From JAMQKA01 sp034521835 (GTDB lineage: Bacteria > Bacteroidota > Rhodothermia > Balneolales > Balneolaceae), in NCBI GenBank assembly GCA_034521835.1, contig JAXHMA010000006.1, forward strand, positions 558,001-622,000: a stretch of DNA of 64,000 nucleotides, given 5' to 3'. The position numbers and the translations under genes are program-made. Positions 62,187-64,000 of the stretch are shown here, in pieces. A model generated the notes under the pieces. It saw only the letters and a list, made by a program, of their open reading frames with translations. It searched no databases and had not been told where the DNA came from. Position 1 is the stretch's first letter; every line of letters starts with the position of its first letter.

Positions 62187-63279
62187 GTTCAAGTGACTAA
62201 TGCAACACAGCGGTGTTTTAGGGTTTGTTGGATAGGATTAAGGTAATCAAATTTTCGAATGGGTCGAAAGTTCAGGTACTCCTCGACGCTGTTGATGCGC
62301 TGGGGAGAAACCTTTCGCAGATCGGTACCCTTCGGGAAGAACCGCCTGATCACCCAAATGCGGTTTTCCACGGTTCCTTTGTCTTGGGAGGTATAGGGCC
62401 GGGTAAAGTAGGTGTCAGCCCGGAGGGCTTCGGCAACATCTTGGTGACGAGCAAAGGCTTTGTCGTTGTCAAAAGTTAACGTTTTGATGAAGGCTAGAAG
62501 GAATATCCGAAAGCTGATCGATGATGGCCTGGGCCATTGGCTGGGCTTTCCTCGAGGTAACTTTCTCGGAGTTTGGTGAGCAGCGTAGTCCGGTCGGTCA
62601 GTACCAGCAGGGCTGATTTATGGGCCTTGCCCATCATCAGATCGACCTCAATATCGCCCAAGCGGTCTCGCTGTTCGACCACATCGGGACGCTCGGTGAT
62701 AGGAACCCGCCCTTTGATTCGGCCCCTGTTGTCCTGCCGGTTACCCCGTTTGGCCTTACGACGACCGTGTTTGAGATGCTTGTAGAGATCCTTGTCGGTG
62801 GGATCTCCAGTAGCGTTTGGCTTTCCAGATCCACTGGTAGAGGGTCTCATGGGAGACTCCATCGAAGCCCAGCACGCCCCAGCGGCCGCTGATCAGCTCC
62901 GGGGAGAGCTTCTCGGTGGTCAGCCACCGGCGGGCTTGGTCTTTGAGATCGTCGGTAAACCGCCGGTGTTTGGGCTTATCCCGGTGGCGCCGGTCGGTGA
63001 ACTGCTGGGCGAGGTCAGGGCAATACTGCTTGTCCTGGGAGCCATCATTGGCTACATTGCGTTTGAGCTCCCGACTGATGGTCGACCGATGTACGCCGAT
63101 AGTCCGGGCAATCTCGCTTTGGTTATGGCCCGCATCGAGTAGGGCTTTGATCTGATGACGGTTTTCTTTGCTGAGTTGGGTGTATTCTTGCATGAGCAAC
63201 ACGAATATAACCCGCTTGGCCGAAGACCACAGGGGCGCGCCCCTGAGGTCTTCCTACGTGTTGCACTTATTACTTGAAC
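62187..63279 (-). mobile_element. IS30-family insertion sequence
   Basis: The ends form an imperfect 22-bp inverted repeat: GTTCAAGTGACTAATGCAAC at 62187 and the complement of GTTCAAGTAATAAGTGCAAC ending at 63279. The transposase fills the interior. A perfect 16-bp palindrome (CAGGGGCGCGCCCCTG, 63230-63245) lies between the right end and the transposase start. No clear target duplication could be assigned. Confidence 0.85.
62189..63202 (-). CDS. IS30-family transposase, two frameshifts
   Basis: YTQLSKENRHQIKALLDAGH and SEIARTIGVHRSTISRELKR form the helix-turn-helix N-terminus. The DDE core follows in shifted frames: GDIEVDLMMGK (first Asp), LTFDNDKAFARHQDVAEALR (second Asp) and DKGTVENRIWVIRRFFPKGT (Glu). 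Breaks lie near 62790 and 62500. About 340 residues if joined, normal for IS30. The stop codon lies inside the left inverted repeat. The start is ATG near 63195 or TTG 63202. May be inactive or misread. Confidence 0.82.
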
Positions 63280-63350
63280 TCAGGAAATATTAAGTTGGAA
63301 TCAAATAATCATTATTCATCAAGTACGAAATCCATAATCAATAATTTTCT

Positions 63351-64000
63351 ATGATGAAATATCTTATTACAGGAGGGGCTGGTTTCATAGGGAGCCACTT
63401 GGCTGATCGACTACTTAAGGATGGACATGAGGTATCTGTAATCGATAATTTATCAACAGGTAAACTTGCGAATATTGATCACCTGGATGATAATCCGAAA
63501 TTTAATATCAAAGTGGCAAGTGTATTGGATTATCACTCATTAGAACAATTAGTTATTAACTGTGATAGAATTGTTCATCTGGCAGCAGCAGTAGGTGTAA
63601 AACTAATCATGGAAAAACCGGTAGAAACGATTATTACAAATGTTCGAGGAACTGAGAATGTATTGAAGTTAGCAAGTTACTATGACAAAAAAGTTTTGAT
63701 TGCTTCTACTTCAGAGGTATATGGAAAATTACTGCAGGAAAAAAATGGTATTAAAAAATTAAGTGAAGAAGGTGATTGGCAATTAGGCCCAACAAGTAAG
63801 CGCAGATGGGCTTATGCTTGTTCAAAGGCAGTAGATGAATTTTTGGCAATTGCATACTATGATGAAAAGAAATTGCCGGTGGTTGTAGCTCGTTTCTTTA
63901 ATACAGTAGGTCCTCGTCAGACAGGGACATACGGGATGGTAATTCCAAATTTTGTGCAAAATGCTCTGTCAAATAATACTATTATGGTACATGGAGATGG
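63351..64000 (+). CDS. NAD-dependent sugar epimerase/dehydratase, 3' partial
   Basis: Open to the window end, 216 codons visible. YLITGGAGFIGSHLADRLL is the NAD-binding loop, STSEVYGK and YACSK (catalytic Tyr/Lys) follow, and RFFNTVGPRQTGTYGMVIPN is typical of UDP-glucose 4-epimerase and UDP-glucuronate decarboxylase relatives. Two ATGs (63351, 63354) are possible starts. It follows the IS30 element by 72 bases, so its promoter may have been separated or supplied by the insertion. No lesions in the visible part. Confidence 0.85.
   Translation, partial: MMKYLITGGAGFIGSHLADRLLKDGHEVSVIDNLSTGKLANIDHLDDNPKFNIKVASVLDYHSLEQLVINCDRIVHLAAAVGVKLIMEKPVETIITNVRGTENVLKLASYYDKKVLIASTSEVYGKLLQEKNGIKKLSEEGDWQLGPTSKRRWAYACSKAVDEFLAIAYYDEKKLPVVVARFFNTVGPRQTGTYGMVIPNFVQNALSNNTIMVHGD

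Overview
The window is a large surface-polysaccharide (O-antigen, capsule or exopolysaccharide) biosynthesis region. It probably comes from a Bacteroidota-like bacterium of the Balneolota/Rhodothermota type. The main reasons are the secreted leucine-rich-repeat protein ending in a type IX-style C-terminal sorting domain (NYPNPFNPST...KKMTLIK), the AT-rich coding style, the TTG/GTG starts and the mix of IS families. No tRNA, rRNA or CRISPR array was seen.

Layout. (1) About 0-9 kb: nucleotide-sugar genes. These are a UDP-xylose-synthase-like SDR, UDP-glucose dehydrogenase, an RmlC-type epimerase, two copies of an NAD(P) oxidoreductase with an SAF-type C-terminus, a truncated nucleotidyltransferase, a TylF-like methyltransferase, a broken CDP-glucose 4,6-dehydratase, and an intact IS4-type element with a 7-bp target repeat. 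(2) 9-24 kb: an IS1182 scar, a ruined GT2, a PP-loop protein, two tandem GMC oxidoreductases separated by an IS30 scar, then a run of glycosyltransferases and a sulfotransferase-like gene. (3) 24-28.5 kb, intact: an EpsG/Wzy-like polymerase, an ATP-grasp enzyme, a polysaccharide-deacetylase-like protein and a CapA-like phosphoesterase. (4) 28.5-43 kb: an IS1595 scar, two near-identical copies of a leucine-rich-repeat protein gene (one broken, one intact at 1648 codons), a WbpP/TviC-type epimerase between them, and long gene-free DNA full of structured dispersed repeats. (5) 43-62 kb: a kinase-like gene, an IS4 scar, a sulfotransferase-like gene, glycosyltransferases, an acyl module (ACP, KAS III, GNAT-like, SDR), a NodB deacetylase, a PaaK-like ligase, the initiating sugar-phosphate transferase, a second ATP-grasp enzyme and two further deacetylase-like paralogues. 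(6) 62-64 kb: an IS30 element and a sugar epimerase that runs off the end.

How the genes work together. The sugar transferase (57.8 kb) would start repeat-unit assembly on undecaprenyl phosphate. The many GT2/GT4 enzymes extend the unit. EpsG/Wzy-like polymerisation, deacetylation, acylation (ACP module), sulfation and methylation diversify the product. No Wzx flippase or export machinery is seen here.

Many genes are split by single-base indels. At least a dozen are homopolymer runs exactly one base short, which points to assembly or sequencing error as much as to decay. Other genes (CDP-glucose dehydratase, GT2 at 9.7 kb, IS scars) carry several lesions or large deletions and look like true pseudogenes.
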